Made by a program: the position numbers and the translations under genes. From assembly GCA_947184155.2 (NCBI GenBank), contig CAMXCT020005046.1, positions 395,001 to 459,000 on the forward strand: 64,000 bases of DNA. Reading direction: 5' to 3'. The notes beneath the pieces are model-generated. The model did not search any database and had not been told where the DNA came from. It saw only the letters and a program-made list of their open reading frames with translations. Every line of letters begins with the position of its first letter. The stretch's first letter is position 1. Source of the DNA: Cladocopium goreaui (lineage: Eukaryota > Sar > Dinophyceae > Suessiales > Symbiodiniaceae). Below are positions 50,601 to 58,698 of this stretch, one piece after another.

Positions 50601-51063
50601 ATAACAAGAGGGTATGCCATTTGGATCTCTCCCCCCTGTGAAAAGCCAAGTGACTTCTTGCACGAGATTCAAGCCTCGAGTCATGGATGACCATAACAGA
50701 AATGACGACTGGGGATGCCCATTTCAAGAAACCTGTGGGAAATCTGTGGTTCTTAGATGGTCTTAGATATTGACCCATAGCAACATGAAGTATGTCATGC
50801 ATCTGACCATCACCTTCGGGGTGTGGCAACCAAAGTATGGTAGTCGTTGGTGATGAAGGCAAAACCAAAACAAGAAAATCAAACCATGTATATAATACCA
50901 AAAAGGCGTTGTTTTGACTCAAGACCCCCAAACAAATTGGGGAAACTTATCAGGACTTGATCATGTTTTGAACGTCCAAAGCTTGCCCATTTCACGCCCA
51001 GGAACTCATGCAGTTGAGCCGTTTTGGATCGTTCAAGGTGATCACGAAAACACCGTCACCAGC
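41784..51063 (-). CDS. Enoyl-CoA isomerase/hydratase (crotonase) family protein, spliced gene (at least 10 exons)
   Basis: Crotonase-fold enzymes act on acyl-CoA; the isomerase branch shifts cis/trans-3-enoyl-CoA to trans-2-enoyl-CoA for beta-oxidation in mitochondria or peroxisomes. Exons in order give the N-terminal strand VFVITLNDPKRLN; TGAGRAFSAGGNF (first oxyanion-hole loop); SAINGTTIGGGINLGL (second oxyanion loop); FRYPFGELGLVPELGSS; VVGLTRAKQLMQ; AARWGLCTEVVPS; VLPKAVEAAKKMAKMP; and SKRLLQKD. The Glu of VPELGSS sits where isomerases carry their catalytic acid. The position of the second hydratase Glu (PE in classic enoyl-CoA hydratases) is Phe, favouring isomerase. A linker exon between 51.0 and 49.9 kb, a short exon between 46.07 and 45.41 kb, and the C-terminus were not found; no peroxisomal targeting tripeptide was seen. 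Confidence 0.8.
42315..42377 (-). CDS. Crotonase-family exon i
   Basis: Twenty-one codons read VLPKAVEAAKKMAKMPQ then SGAE, the helix after EVVP. The acceptor is CAAGCAG and the donor GT (GTATCA). Both ends are in phase 0. Confidence 0.8.
42556..42627 (-). CDS. Crotonase-family exon h
   Basis: Twenty-four codons read DIPKIVTPLAAARWGLC then TEVVPSK, matching the AxxAxxxGLVxEVVP motif. The pyrimidine-rich acceptor is TTTCCACAGAG. The donor is GA (GAGGCT), because joining there to exon i keeps frame. Confidence 0.8.
43457..43511 (-). CDS. Crotonase-family exon g
   Basis: The exon encodes PRVVGLTRAKQLMQCPQK, matching the LVGxxRAxELxLTG helix of the fold. The acceptor is CACAG and the donor GT (GTGGAA). 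It joins exon h in phase 0. Confidence 0.75.
43746..44182. repeat. ~65-bp tandem repeat, seven units
   Basis: The unit contains ATTCAATTGGGAAGATCAAC, AAAGGTATTAGGGAATATTA and AATCCCACCCCCGTTAA. Units differ by small deletions and substitutions. It lies in the intron before crotonase exon g. Confidence 0.9.
44187..44440. repeat. ATG, TGTC and CCGT microsatellites
   Basis: (ATG)10 at 44188, TGTC/CCGT tracts at 44290-44400. A GC-rich block between (44220-44275) reads LGFAPNRKDDGQR on the minus strand but has no acceptor. Confidence 0.8.
45337..45412 (-). CDS. Crotonase-family exon f (catalytic Glu region)
   Basis: The exon encodes DVTFRYPFGELGLVPELG then SSVLLRL. The acceptor is GCCCCCAG and a GC donor (GCTGAA) sits just before an in-frame TGA. 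The Glu of VPELG is the expected isomerase acid. The phase to the next exon is not resolved, so a short exon may lie between. Confidence 0.85.
45922..46005. repeat. ATCAAAATCC (x3) and CTAGGCAAT (x6) tandem repeats
   Basis: Two short perfect arrays back to back, just 3' (in transcription) of crotonase exon e. Confidence 0.9.
46072..46130 (-). CDS. Crotonase-family exon e (second oxyanion loop)
   Basis: The exon encodes ISISAINGTTIGGGINLGL plus two bases. The acceptor is CCCCAAG and the donor GT (GTGGCAGG). AINGxxIGGGxxLxL is the strongest single signature of the family in the window. Confidence 0.85.
47189..47291. mobile_element. Inverted-repeat element, family B
   Basis: TAATGTGGGAAACCC and GGGTTTACCACATTA as at 6.3 kb, with GGGGATGGTTTAGGGGTTA inside. 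A short remnant, GTTTACCACATTAGACGC, lies at 25300. Confidence 0.75.
47779..47820 (-). CDS. Crotonase-family exon d
   Basis: Fourteen codons read VFEGYIQALGDLGA, from acceptor CTGCGAG to a GC donor (GCTAAG). It joins exon e in phase 0, giving ALGDLGAISISAING, the helix that leads into the second loop. Confidence 0.6.
48351..48462. mobile_element. Inverted-repeat element, family A (intact)
   Basis: TACCCTCTGGTGAACTAACA and TGTTAGTTCACCAGAGGGTA are exact mirrors. Compensating changes in both arms against other copies show the arms have stayed matched. Confidence 0.85.
48852..48938 (-). CDS. Crotonase-family exon c (first oxyanion loop)
   Basis: The exon encodes WTGAGRAFSAGGNFTD then TSSTVPEEAAEG. 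FSAGGNF is the diagnostic A-x-G-G loop. The acceptor is GATGAG, and a GT donor lies within the run of six G before TGCATAG. The exon is GC-rich, unlike the intron. Confidence 0.75.
49807..49869 (-). CDS. Crotonase-family exon b
   Basis: The acceptor ACAG precedes GGATGGGATGG. The exon encodes GWDGWAKEHAKRDERC then KIIVL, matching the helix and strand just before the TGAGxAFSAG loop. The join to exon c is not exact: the edge needs a GG or GA donor, or a later one. Confidence 0.6.
50160..50271. mobile_element. Inverted-repeat element, family A
   Basis: It starts TACCCTCTGGTAAACG and ends AGTACCAGAGGGTA. The right side has lost a few bases. An ATATATACAAATAAATCCCAT flank is shared with the 48.4 kb copy, so the two may be a segmental duplication. 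Confidence 0.75.
50497..50614. mobile_element. Inverted-repeat element, family A, degraded
   Basis: TCTGGTTATGACTAACATAGC at the left and GCTATGTTGAATAACAAGAG at the right mirror each other imperfectly. Confidence 0.6.
51012..51063 (-). CDS. Crotonase-family exon a (N-terminal strand)
   Basis: The acceptor is CGCCCAG before GCTGGTGAC. The exon reads AGDGVFVITLNDPKRLN, the usual opening of the fold (VAVITLNRPEKxNAL). A GC donor (GCATGA) leaves one base. The residues before it must lie in an upstream exon. Confidence 0.75.
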
Positions 51064-51289
51064 CTGGGCGGTGTCAAGTGTCGTCAAAAGAATATGCAGG
51101 AATGGGCCTCCCAAATGGGTAAGTTGATCTAGGCTAAGCATGGGATTTATGGTGGATATATTCTATGTGTATGTATGTATATATATAATATTATATATAT
51201 ATATATATATTATATATATATAAATATATTATATATATTTATATATATATATATATTATGAATGTATATATATATGGTGCAGCGTTGGC

Positions 51290-51860
51290 CACCCCCCCTC
51301 CCCCCCCCCACCAATGGGTATGGGTGGACAGTATCGTCTGGTTCTTCTGGCCCCCCCCTGTGGCCTGTGGTGGTGGTATGGTTCTTCTGGTCCCCCCCCC
51401 GCCCTGTGGCCTGTGGTGGTGGTATGGTTCTTCTGGTCCCCCTCCCCCTGTGGCCTGTGGTGGTGGTATGTTGGGTATGTTGGTATGTTGGTATGTTGGT
51501 ATGTATGTATGTATGTATGTATGTATGTATGTATGTATGTATGTATGTATGTATGTATGTATGTATGTATGTATGTATGTATGTATGTATGTATGTAGTA
51601 TGTATGTATGTATGTATGTATGTATGTATGTATGTATGTATGTATGTATGGAATGTAAGGTAAGGTAATGTGTAAGGTAAGGTAATGTAATGTAATGTAT
51701 GTATGTATGTGATGTATGTACGTAGGTATGTATAGTAGGTAGGTAGGTAGGTATGTAGGTATGTATGTATGTATATACACCACCACAGGGGCATCATACC
51801 CCCCCCCCCATCCCATGGGGGGGGGGGTGGGAACACGGGACACGGGACCATATATATATA
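51290..51860. repeat. CCTGTGGTGGTGGTATGG 48-bp-scale repeat, GTAT array and C/G runs
   Basis: Three units containing GTGGCCTGTGGTGGTGG and TATGGTTCTTCTGG with C-runs (51345-51470) pass into (GTAT)n (51480-51650). A C9/G12 palindrome follows near 51800-51835. Confidence 0.9.
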
Positions 51861-52287
51861 TATATACAGTGTATGTGTATGTGTATATGTGTATGTATAT
51901 TTGTAAAGGTAGATAGTTAGATCGGGGACACTAAACCAACAAGCGTTTTTCTGAATGCCCCTTCCTGTGGTATTCAGGGTCAACATGGGGTAATGCTAAC
52001 CCCCAAGAATATACAAATGGGTATGGATCCACTTTCTGAAGGCCTTGCAAAACCAATGGACCCTTTCTGGGGTGATCCTGCCAGGCCCAAGTTGCGTTCT
52101 GATACTGTAGTTTCGTCGGCTTGTAAGGCCTGGCAGTGACCGTGGGGAGACTGCCAGGGGTATTCCAAGTGCGTCTTCACATCCACAAATGACAAGGATC
52201 CTCAAACAAGAATGATGTTAGGTCTAGGTCAGCACCAGTCTATGCATGTCGATTTTTCAGAATGCAGATGAAATCCGTCATCGCCAC

Positions 52288-52334
52288 CTGGGAGGCTCTA
52301 AAGAACCCGCGTTCGAAAAATACATCAAAATCTC
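52288..52334 (-). CDS. Putative exon upstream of the crotonase exons
   Basis: The exon reads EILMYFSNAGSLEPP between CGCTGCAG and a GT donor (GTGGCG). It may be 5' to exon a of the crotonase gene. The frame DFDVFFERGFFRASQ is also open. Confidence 0.4.
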
Positions 52335-53185
52335 CTGCAGCGACGGGCCTTGGTTTCGAACTGGAGAATTTGACCCGGGGAACTAGGCTCCAAATCGTCA
52401 CCTTTACCGGAGCAGAATCGAAAACCGTTGCTTGAGATGTCAAACTAGGGCCAGTCCACTTCATCAAATCTACAGGCCATGGTTTGGCCCTTGGTTAACG
52501 ACCCCATAGCCATTTGGGTTCAGGAAATCCAGCATGGCAAGATCCATGGCTTAGGAGTTGCATGTATTGGACCTCCTCCATGCTTTTGTTTCTTGACTTC
52601 CCATGCTGAAGCCATTCTCTCTTACTTTCAAGGGATTCACCAATTAACCAAAACCATAGACACTCAAAAATGAATGGTCCAGCTGTGGTGCAATGGTGCA
52701 ATGCATGGTCCCATCTCCTCTGGCTCACCCAGGCCCTCCATCTCAAACCTCATGGGTCAGCTGGAATGAGCCAAAATGAGCCAAAAATGTATTGTCGCTT
52801 CATTGTTTGACCTGTGAGTCAAGAGACCAACAAACTTTGGGGATCCCCCAAGACTGCAGGTCAAGTTCAAGTCCTCGGAAAGAACGTCCCAAGACTCACC
52901 TGAACCTCAGGTCTGTTGAGGATCTATGACTATTTCCCATCGCGAAAATTGCCAATTGGAAAGCATCCTGTGGCTCCGAAGTTGATGGGCCAAGTTTATT
53001 CCTCAATTTTTGGTGCATCACATAGGCAACTTGGATGGTTGGATGCCCAGTATCTGCGGCTTCTTAAAGTATTGTTCAACATTGTTCAACCAAAGATTGA
53101 CAGAAGGTTCACCCCCTTGAAATTCCTGAAACCTTGGTATGCCAAGTTATCTCCTACAACCAAGTTGGCGGCTCCCAACCCGTAC

Positions 53186-53264
53186 CCCACGGCGCCAAGA
53201 GACGTGGAGAGCTTTGAACTTCGGAGTGGCTGGGATGGCGTGCTGCAGAGCCGAGGCAGCGGCG
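53186..53264 (-). CDS. Exon (26 codons), unrecognised
   Basis: The exon reads AAASALQHAIPATPKFKA then LHVSWRRG, from CGTTGAG to a GT donor (GTACGG). Its Ala/Arg-rich makeup would suit a targeting region, but this is a guess. Confidence 0.45.
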
Positions 53265-53478
53265 CTCAACGAGGATCCCCAAAAGTGTCCCATGGGCGTT
53301 TTCACTCCCGTTATGATGACTTTCTTGTTTTCAGTATCAACATGATCATAGGTGTCCTTTTTCTATAAATAGACGGTGCCATTTACCATCATTCACCTTT
53401 TGTTGGTTTATTTGGGATACAGCCTCTATTTATCAACCAACCAGGGATAAAAGGACAGCCATGAACATGATCATCAAG

Positions 53479-53503
53479 AAGAAGAAGAAGAAGAAGAAGA
53501 AGA
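53479..53503. repeat. AAG microsatellite
   Basis: (AAG)8. Confidence 0.9.
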
Positions 53504-53601
53504 TCATATTGTGATCATTAACATAATCAACATCATCATGATTATCAATATTATCATATATAGTCATAACCATAATCATATTCATACGATGTCATCCGTA
53601 C

Positions 53602-53638
53602 CTTCGACTGGGCACCCGTGCTTTTCTTCACCGCTTCC
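53602..53638 (-). CDS. Putative short exon
   Basis: The exon reads EAVKKSTGAQSK between GCTGCAG and a GT donor (GTACGG). A second frame GSGEEKHGCPVE is open. Confidence 0.4.
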
Positions 53639-54146
53639 CTGCAGCTGCACCAAGTGAAACGCTAGTGAGTTTGTCCCTCTCAGAACGGGAGATCGAACCC
53701 ACCAAAACGGAATTCAGAGGATTTCACCACAAAAAAAAAGTTTTATTGTGATTTATCAGCAAAATTGGGATGTAACCAGCAAACATACGGAGGTATGATA
53801 AAGGAATATATATATATATTAATATAATATATATATATATTAATATAATATATATATAAACCGAAAACGGAGATGAATTGAACCTGGAATTCCTTGAGCA
53901 ATGGCCAACAACATGCAGAAACCTGCAAACACACTCGGCTCAGAGACTTAGGGAGCTCAATACTGGGAAAAGTGCCACTGAAACCACCAAGAATGATCAA
54001 GAATGTATCAGAAATGCTTGTGAAACCGACCAACAATAGGTTTGAAGAGCGTCATGATTTTTTACGAAACCCTGCATTTCGTTTTTGCGTATTGAATTGA
54101 TTACCCCAAAAAAATGGGTGTTCAATGTGCAGTGAAGCCACCAAGC

Positions 54147-54174
54147 CTGCACTGCTGAGCACTCTGCAGTGCGG
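54147..54174 (-). CDS. Putative micro-exon
   Basis: CTTGGCAG precedes ALQSAQQC, with a GC donor (GCTTGG). Only 28 nt, so weak. Confidence 0.35.
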
Positions 54175-54670
54175 CTGCCAAGGTATTTTCCAACTCCTAC
54201 AGCCGAGCTGATGGGAAAAGCTAGTGGAATGCATGGGTTGCCCTTGGAAATGATTAAAAAATCATGGCGGATTTTCCATGTCTAATCGTAGTTTACTGGA
54301 AAGTAATGAGATTTGTGCGGGAAGTAAGAATCAAACCCATCAGAATGGAAGATGATGGATGGTTCCCCTTTCAGAATCATGATTTTGTGTGGGCTTTGAA
54401 ACTTAGACAATGATGGAATCAGATAAACTCTGCATCTGCACACCTGAAGTTTCCAACTTACACATACACCGCCAAATATGGGGTTGGAAGACTACTTTCC
54501 TCAAAAAAATATGAGATTCTCAGGGTCTATGTCTATGGTTTCCTAAAGACATGATATGTGTTTTTGGCGAATGAGAAAACAAAATCAGAAATGGTTTCAC
54601 AAGTTTCACACGGAAGATCTTCCATTTCCAGCTTGGAAGACCACGGAAGACCAACATTTCATCTGCGGAC

Positions 54671-54724
54671 ATCGGAAAGCTCCCCTGCATCCTCTGCCTT
54701 TCCGCAGCTTTGCTCCAAAAGCTC
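54671..54724 (-). CDS. Exon (18 codons), unrecognised
   Basis: The exon reads ELLEQSCGKAEDAGELSD, from acceptor TTTGCCAG to a GT donor (GTCCGC), phase 0 at both ends. A second frame (FFARSFWSKAAERQRM) is also open. Confidence 0.5.
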
Positions 54725-54852
54725 CTGGCAAAGAATTCACCCAGTGCGACCCTGATTCAGCCAGTATTGCCCACCCAATCCGGTTGGCCATACAACTTTG
54801 AACCTAAGGAACCTATGAATCATCTCGTCCCCCTAATATTAAACATAGCCAC

Positions 54853-54898
54853 CATCTCCTGCAGCTCCGCAAAAAACTTCTTGCGGCCAGATGGGAAT
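54853..54898 (-). CDS. Putative exon
   Basis: GGAAG precedes a frame FPSGRKKFFAELQEM, with GT (GTGGCT) or GA donors. It belongs to a gene starting after the acidic-tail stop. Confidence 0.45.
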
Positions 54899-55990
54899 CT
54901 TCCATGTTTGGGCAACTCACCCGTTGTTGGTGCTATATATATGTATATATATATGTGTATGTATGTCTGTATGTATGTATGTTTGTATGTTTCATATATA
55001 TATATACATATATACATCTATATATATATATACACACCCATATTTGATGGTCAAATCCCCAAACCGAAGCCAGGCACCTAAAGTGATAGGGCAATACTTG
55101 GGAAGTTTACAATTCAACAGTTTCTATGCCCGTCACAGTTGACGCCAGGTTCACCCCAGAGATAAGTCTGCGTTGACAACGCCGGAGGAAACCATTCTAT
55201 AATGTGAAAACGCCAATGAATTTTTCCATTCGGTGGTATCAAAACTCATTCCGGAAAAGGATGACTTTTCCCTACTTTTACACACTTAAAAAACATACTT
55301 TTGCATAGCCAAAAACTCTATGATCCCCACTCCAAAAACCAAAAACGGATCCCTCTCGCCTCCAAGAAATCCAAGATCTTCCTGCCCTTAGATCTCACCT
55401 TACAACCCAAGGAAGGTGTCTTGAATGATGCCTGGCCTGGCCTAAAACTTGCACAGATTTTTTTGGATGAGGCAAATCCAATAATCCAATACTAATAATA
55501 CTGTCAGATAAAACGCTGGAGGCCTTGGATAGTTACAATAGTTGCAATACAACCAGTTTCCCACTTGGGTCAGGTTCCACTGGTCCACAGAATTATTCGG
55601 AAGGATTAGTATCCCTCTTGTTTCTTCAGCCAGTGAGAAGCGGGCTCATAAATTAGATAATTAGAATTCGAATTGGACCCTCGAGCAATGGAGCCACAAA
55701 TCAGCAAAGAAACATAGAATAGAAATAGAATGGATAACATATTTGGCTTCGAGTTTCCATGACAAACCAGTTCGCAACCTCGCGTTACCCTGTGACAAGC
55801 TCACATTGCAATGGAAAAGATTCCACATGGCCGGGTCTACATTAGTTGGAGGAATGATAACCGGGTAACCCCTTAACCAACCTGTACATCCTTTATATAG
55901 CAAAAAGAGACCACCGTAGTTCTGGCTGGTTAATTTTCCTATGCCCCATTAATCTATATCTATAATTCCCCACCTGCCAGGTGAGGGTTG

Positions 55991-56089
55991 TTAGATTTTA
56001 TCAGAGCTGTTGTCCTCCTCCTCCTCGTCCTCCTCCTCCTCCGCCTCTTCCTCCTCCTCCTCCAGTTTCTCCAGTGTGCGCTGCTGGAC
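55991..56089 (-). CDS. Acidic C-terminal exon, stop TAA
   Basis: Thirty-three codons read VQQRTLEKL, then about 17 residues nearly all Glu/Asp, then NSSDKI and TAA. The acceptor is GGTTGAG. Its first 20 nt resemble the 41-bp unit repeated in the intron just upstream. Confidence 0.65.
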   Translation of the reverse strand, partial: VQQRTLEKLEEEEEEAEEEEDEEEEDNSSDKI

Positions 56090-56877
56090 CTCAACCTGGG
56101 ACCTTCCCAGCTCAGTGTGTACCGCTGGACCTCAACCTGGGACCTTCCCAGCTGGACCTCAACCTGGGACCTGCCCAGCTCAGTGTGCACCGCTGGACCT
56201 CAACCTGGGACCTTCCCAGCTCAGTGTGCACCGCTGGACCTCAACGGCCAGATAGAATGCCAGAAGATATGCCAGATAGAATGTTAGAAGATATGCCAGA
56301 TAGAATGCCAGAAGGTATGCCAGAGAGAATGCCAGATAAGATGTCAGATAGAATGCCAGAAGATATGCCAAATAGAATGTTAGAAGATATGCCAGATAGA
56401 ATGCCGGTATGCCAGAGAGAATGCCAGAAGATATGCCAAATAGAATGTTAGAAGATATGCCAAATAGAATGTTAGAAGATATGCCAGATAGAATGCCGGT
56501 ATGCCAGAGAGAATGCCAGATAAGATGTCAGATAGAATGCCAGAAGATTTGACAGTAACAAAACGTATAGATGTCATGGTGGGGATAACTCGAAGTAAAG
56601 TAATTTACAGTATAGATAATTCCACATGTAACAAAAAGTTGCACATCAACCAACCTGTAAGATTGAAAAATTGTCCCATTCTCCCATGTCCCCTAACGAA
56701 CAAAAATAGCCCTTTCATATGTACCAAATAACCTATACATGGGATAACTATGGACAACTCACATTTACAATATGTTTTGCCTATTCGTGTGCTTCGCAGA
56801 TGTTCCAAAAAATGGGGAAAAGCGCCTCTTGGCGCAGCGGCTTCAGATGTCGTAAAGCTTCCTGAAGCAACTCGGAC
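55991..56877 (-). CDS. Unrecognised gene, 3' part: helical exon plus acidic C-terminal exon
   Basis: Two exons form the 3' part of a gene I cannot name. The first (56798-56877) reads SELLQEALRHLKPLRQEAL then FPIFWNI. The last (55991-56089) ends in a tail almost wholly Glu/Asp and then NSSDKI with stop TAA. Acidic tails are common in chromatin and nucleolar proteins, but this alone does not show the function. The intron between is largely tandem repeats. An exon at 58364-58423 may belong to the same gene. Confidence 0.55.
56082..56250. repeat. 41-bp tandem repeat upstream of the acidic last exon
   Basis: Four to five units GCTGGACCTCAACCTGGGAC + CTTCCCAGCTCAGTGTGCAC + C. Read on the minus strand, every unit carries the GGTTGAG/GTCCAG acceptor-like motif used by the last exon. 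Confidence 0.9.
56251..56550. repeat. ~24-bp tandem repeat (GCCAGATAGAATG)
   Basis: About 12 units of GATATGCCAGATAGAATG with TTAGAA, CCAGAA or CCAGAG variants, directly upstream of the 41-bp array in the same intron. Confidence 0.9.
56798..56877 (-). CDS. Exon of unrecognised acidic-tail gene
   Basis: The acceptor is GCTCCGAG. The frame SELLQEALRHLKPLRQE continues into ALFPIFWNI, with a GC donor (GCGAAG) before an in-frame TAG. A second frame is open, but this one has helix periodicity. Confidence 0.5.
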
Positions 56878-57879
56878 CTCGGAGCGAAGGGTCAATGTGC
56901 CAAGGTGTAGTAATCATCACATGTATGTTTATTCAACATGGGGGAAATACATGTGTTACATACGTTCTAAGATACATATATATATATATACAATAGATAT
57001 AAATTGTAAATGTATATCTCTATAATTCTCTATATACATGAGGTCAAAGTTCCAATACACCCTGGGACGCACAGAATGTTTGGTCATTTGAAGGACTGAA
57101 CATGACCGTTGTGATCTGAACCCTTGGCGTACAGAAAGATCTTGACCGATCCCTTCATGATTCAGAACGATTGAGCCATTGTATATATATATATAGAAGG
57201 TTCTAGGCTTGCCAAAGAGCTCTCGAAAAAAAAAAAGAATGATTTGATGTGCAAAACCCAACAACAAACTATACCTGATTCTACCATTTGGTTTGCTGCA
57301 TAAACTGAAAAAAAAAAACTGTATTCTGGGCTTACCACATCACTCAGAATGATGCCAAGAAACAGCCAACTAGCCAACAACTGCGCCCAACATGACCCAG
57401 AAATTGTCGTGAATTCGCAGAAGCTTGTCACAAAAATGATGCCGCGCTACCTTTAAAAAGCTTACATGGAACCGCCCAAATCCAGGGATGTGGTTGATGA
57501 TTGTATTGAGGAATCTGGCCATGCTTGGTGTTTGCTCCTTGTTGATTTTCAGGGACGTACGGAATCAACCCACTTTTTTGTTCTGATGGTGAGCTGCCCT
57601 TTCCCTTTTAAGGAGAGGGTCTGCAGCACTAGGTAACTGACAAACTTCTGCTGTCTGGTGGCATGATATGCCATGGATGCGACATGGGAGATAGGCGCCC
57701 CGCCATGCAAAGTTTAGCTTCCAAATACAGGTTAATATGTATCGCTATGGGATCCATAGAGTTGACCGACCCACAAGATATTGACACAGAACAGTTAGAA
57801 TATTGCGGCAACTGGACCACTGATGGCCACTGGCTTCTACTTCCAGCATCCCAAGCACTCGTTGCAACAGTTGACATCA

Positions 57880-57985
57880 CGGCTCAGCCCCATCGCGGGG
57901 ATTTATGCACCGCTCGGCCATCGCAGCGCAACCCCGAAAATTGCCGAAAGCGGCTCTTCTCAGTGGCCAAAGACGTTGCGGTCCT
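57880..57985 (-). CDS. Putative exon, frame unclear
   Basis: A GC-rich block begins after CTGCCAG; frames TATSLATEKSRFRQF and CAAMAERCINPRDGAEP are both open. I cannot choose. It is probably part of the acidic-tail gene. Confidence 0.3.
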
Positions 57986-58363
57986 GGCAGAGGATCATCC
58001 CATCGTGGAATCATCCTCCATGGCATATCTCTTTGGGTGGGCACTTCCCATCATAGTTGAAGGATCCTGTTCAATGTTCAAAGGCCTGATCCCTTGCTGC
58101 AAAATCCACCATGAAACTTTTCTGTGCATAGTGCAACAAGTCATGTGACACAAGTGTTATGGGCATGGCTCAAGAAAGAATATCGGAATTCCATCCCTAA
58201 CCCATCCAATAAACTAGAAAAAAAACGTGGTTTCAGCTGCAAAGTCACCTTAAGTCCCAAGTTTTCTGGACAAAAAATCTTGAAACTCTCAGATGTTCAG
58301 GCGCAAAATCATAGGATGAGTGATGACTCTTCCATTTTTGTTTAGCTCCTGCCCAGCCCCGAC

Positions 58364-58423
58364 CTTGCTCTTGCCATACATGGGTTTTCGAAAGTCCATC
58401 CCGTGGCCAGACAGGATCTCAGC
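58364..58423 (-). CDS. Exon, 20 codons, unrecognised
   Basis: The exon reads AEILSGHGMDFRKPMYGK then SK, from acceptor CTCGTCAG to a GT donor (GTCGGG), phase 0 both ends. It lies about 120 nt below the NOP16-like stop, so it opens or continues the next gene. Confidence 0.5.
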
Positions 58424-58542
58424 CTGACGAGTTGCTGGGCAACTTGCTGGAACTTCGCCGAAAGTGTTGGATTTATGGTGAAGAAACCTGTGAAATGCTC
58501 CAAACATCCTCAAAAATCCATGTAAATCCATGAATCCAACAG

Positions 58543-58698
58543 CTATGGCCCATAACAACCGGGGTCACACTCCAATCTCCAATCACTGGGGGAACGGCCC
58601 ATCTCCACAACCGCGTGGGGGACCTTCATGGACCTCAAGTGCCCAGCTTTGAAAGCTTTCACCTTCTTTTCACAGAAGCGCGTGGTCCACTGGAAGAC
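58543..58698 (-). CDS. NOP16: NOP16-like exon 6 (last exon, stop TAG)
   Basis: Fifty-two codons open with VFQWTTRFCEKKVKAFKA and close at TAG. The start follows the acceptor CCTTGAG in phase 0 with exon 5. The tail after residue 20 has no obvious family match and may be lineage specific. Confidence 0.7.
   Translation of the reverse strand, partial: VFQWTTRFCEKKVKAFKAGHLRSMKVPHAVVEMGRSPSDWRLECDPGCYGP

Noticed and set aside
51210-51986. 258-residue and neighbouring long open frames
   Set aside because: They run through GTAT and CCTGTGGTGG repeats; composition is purely periodic.
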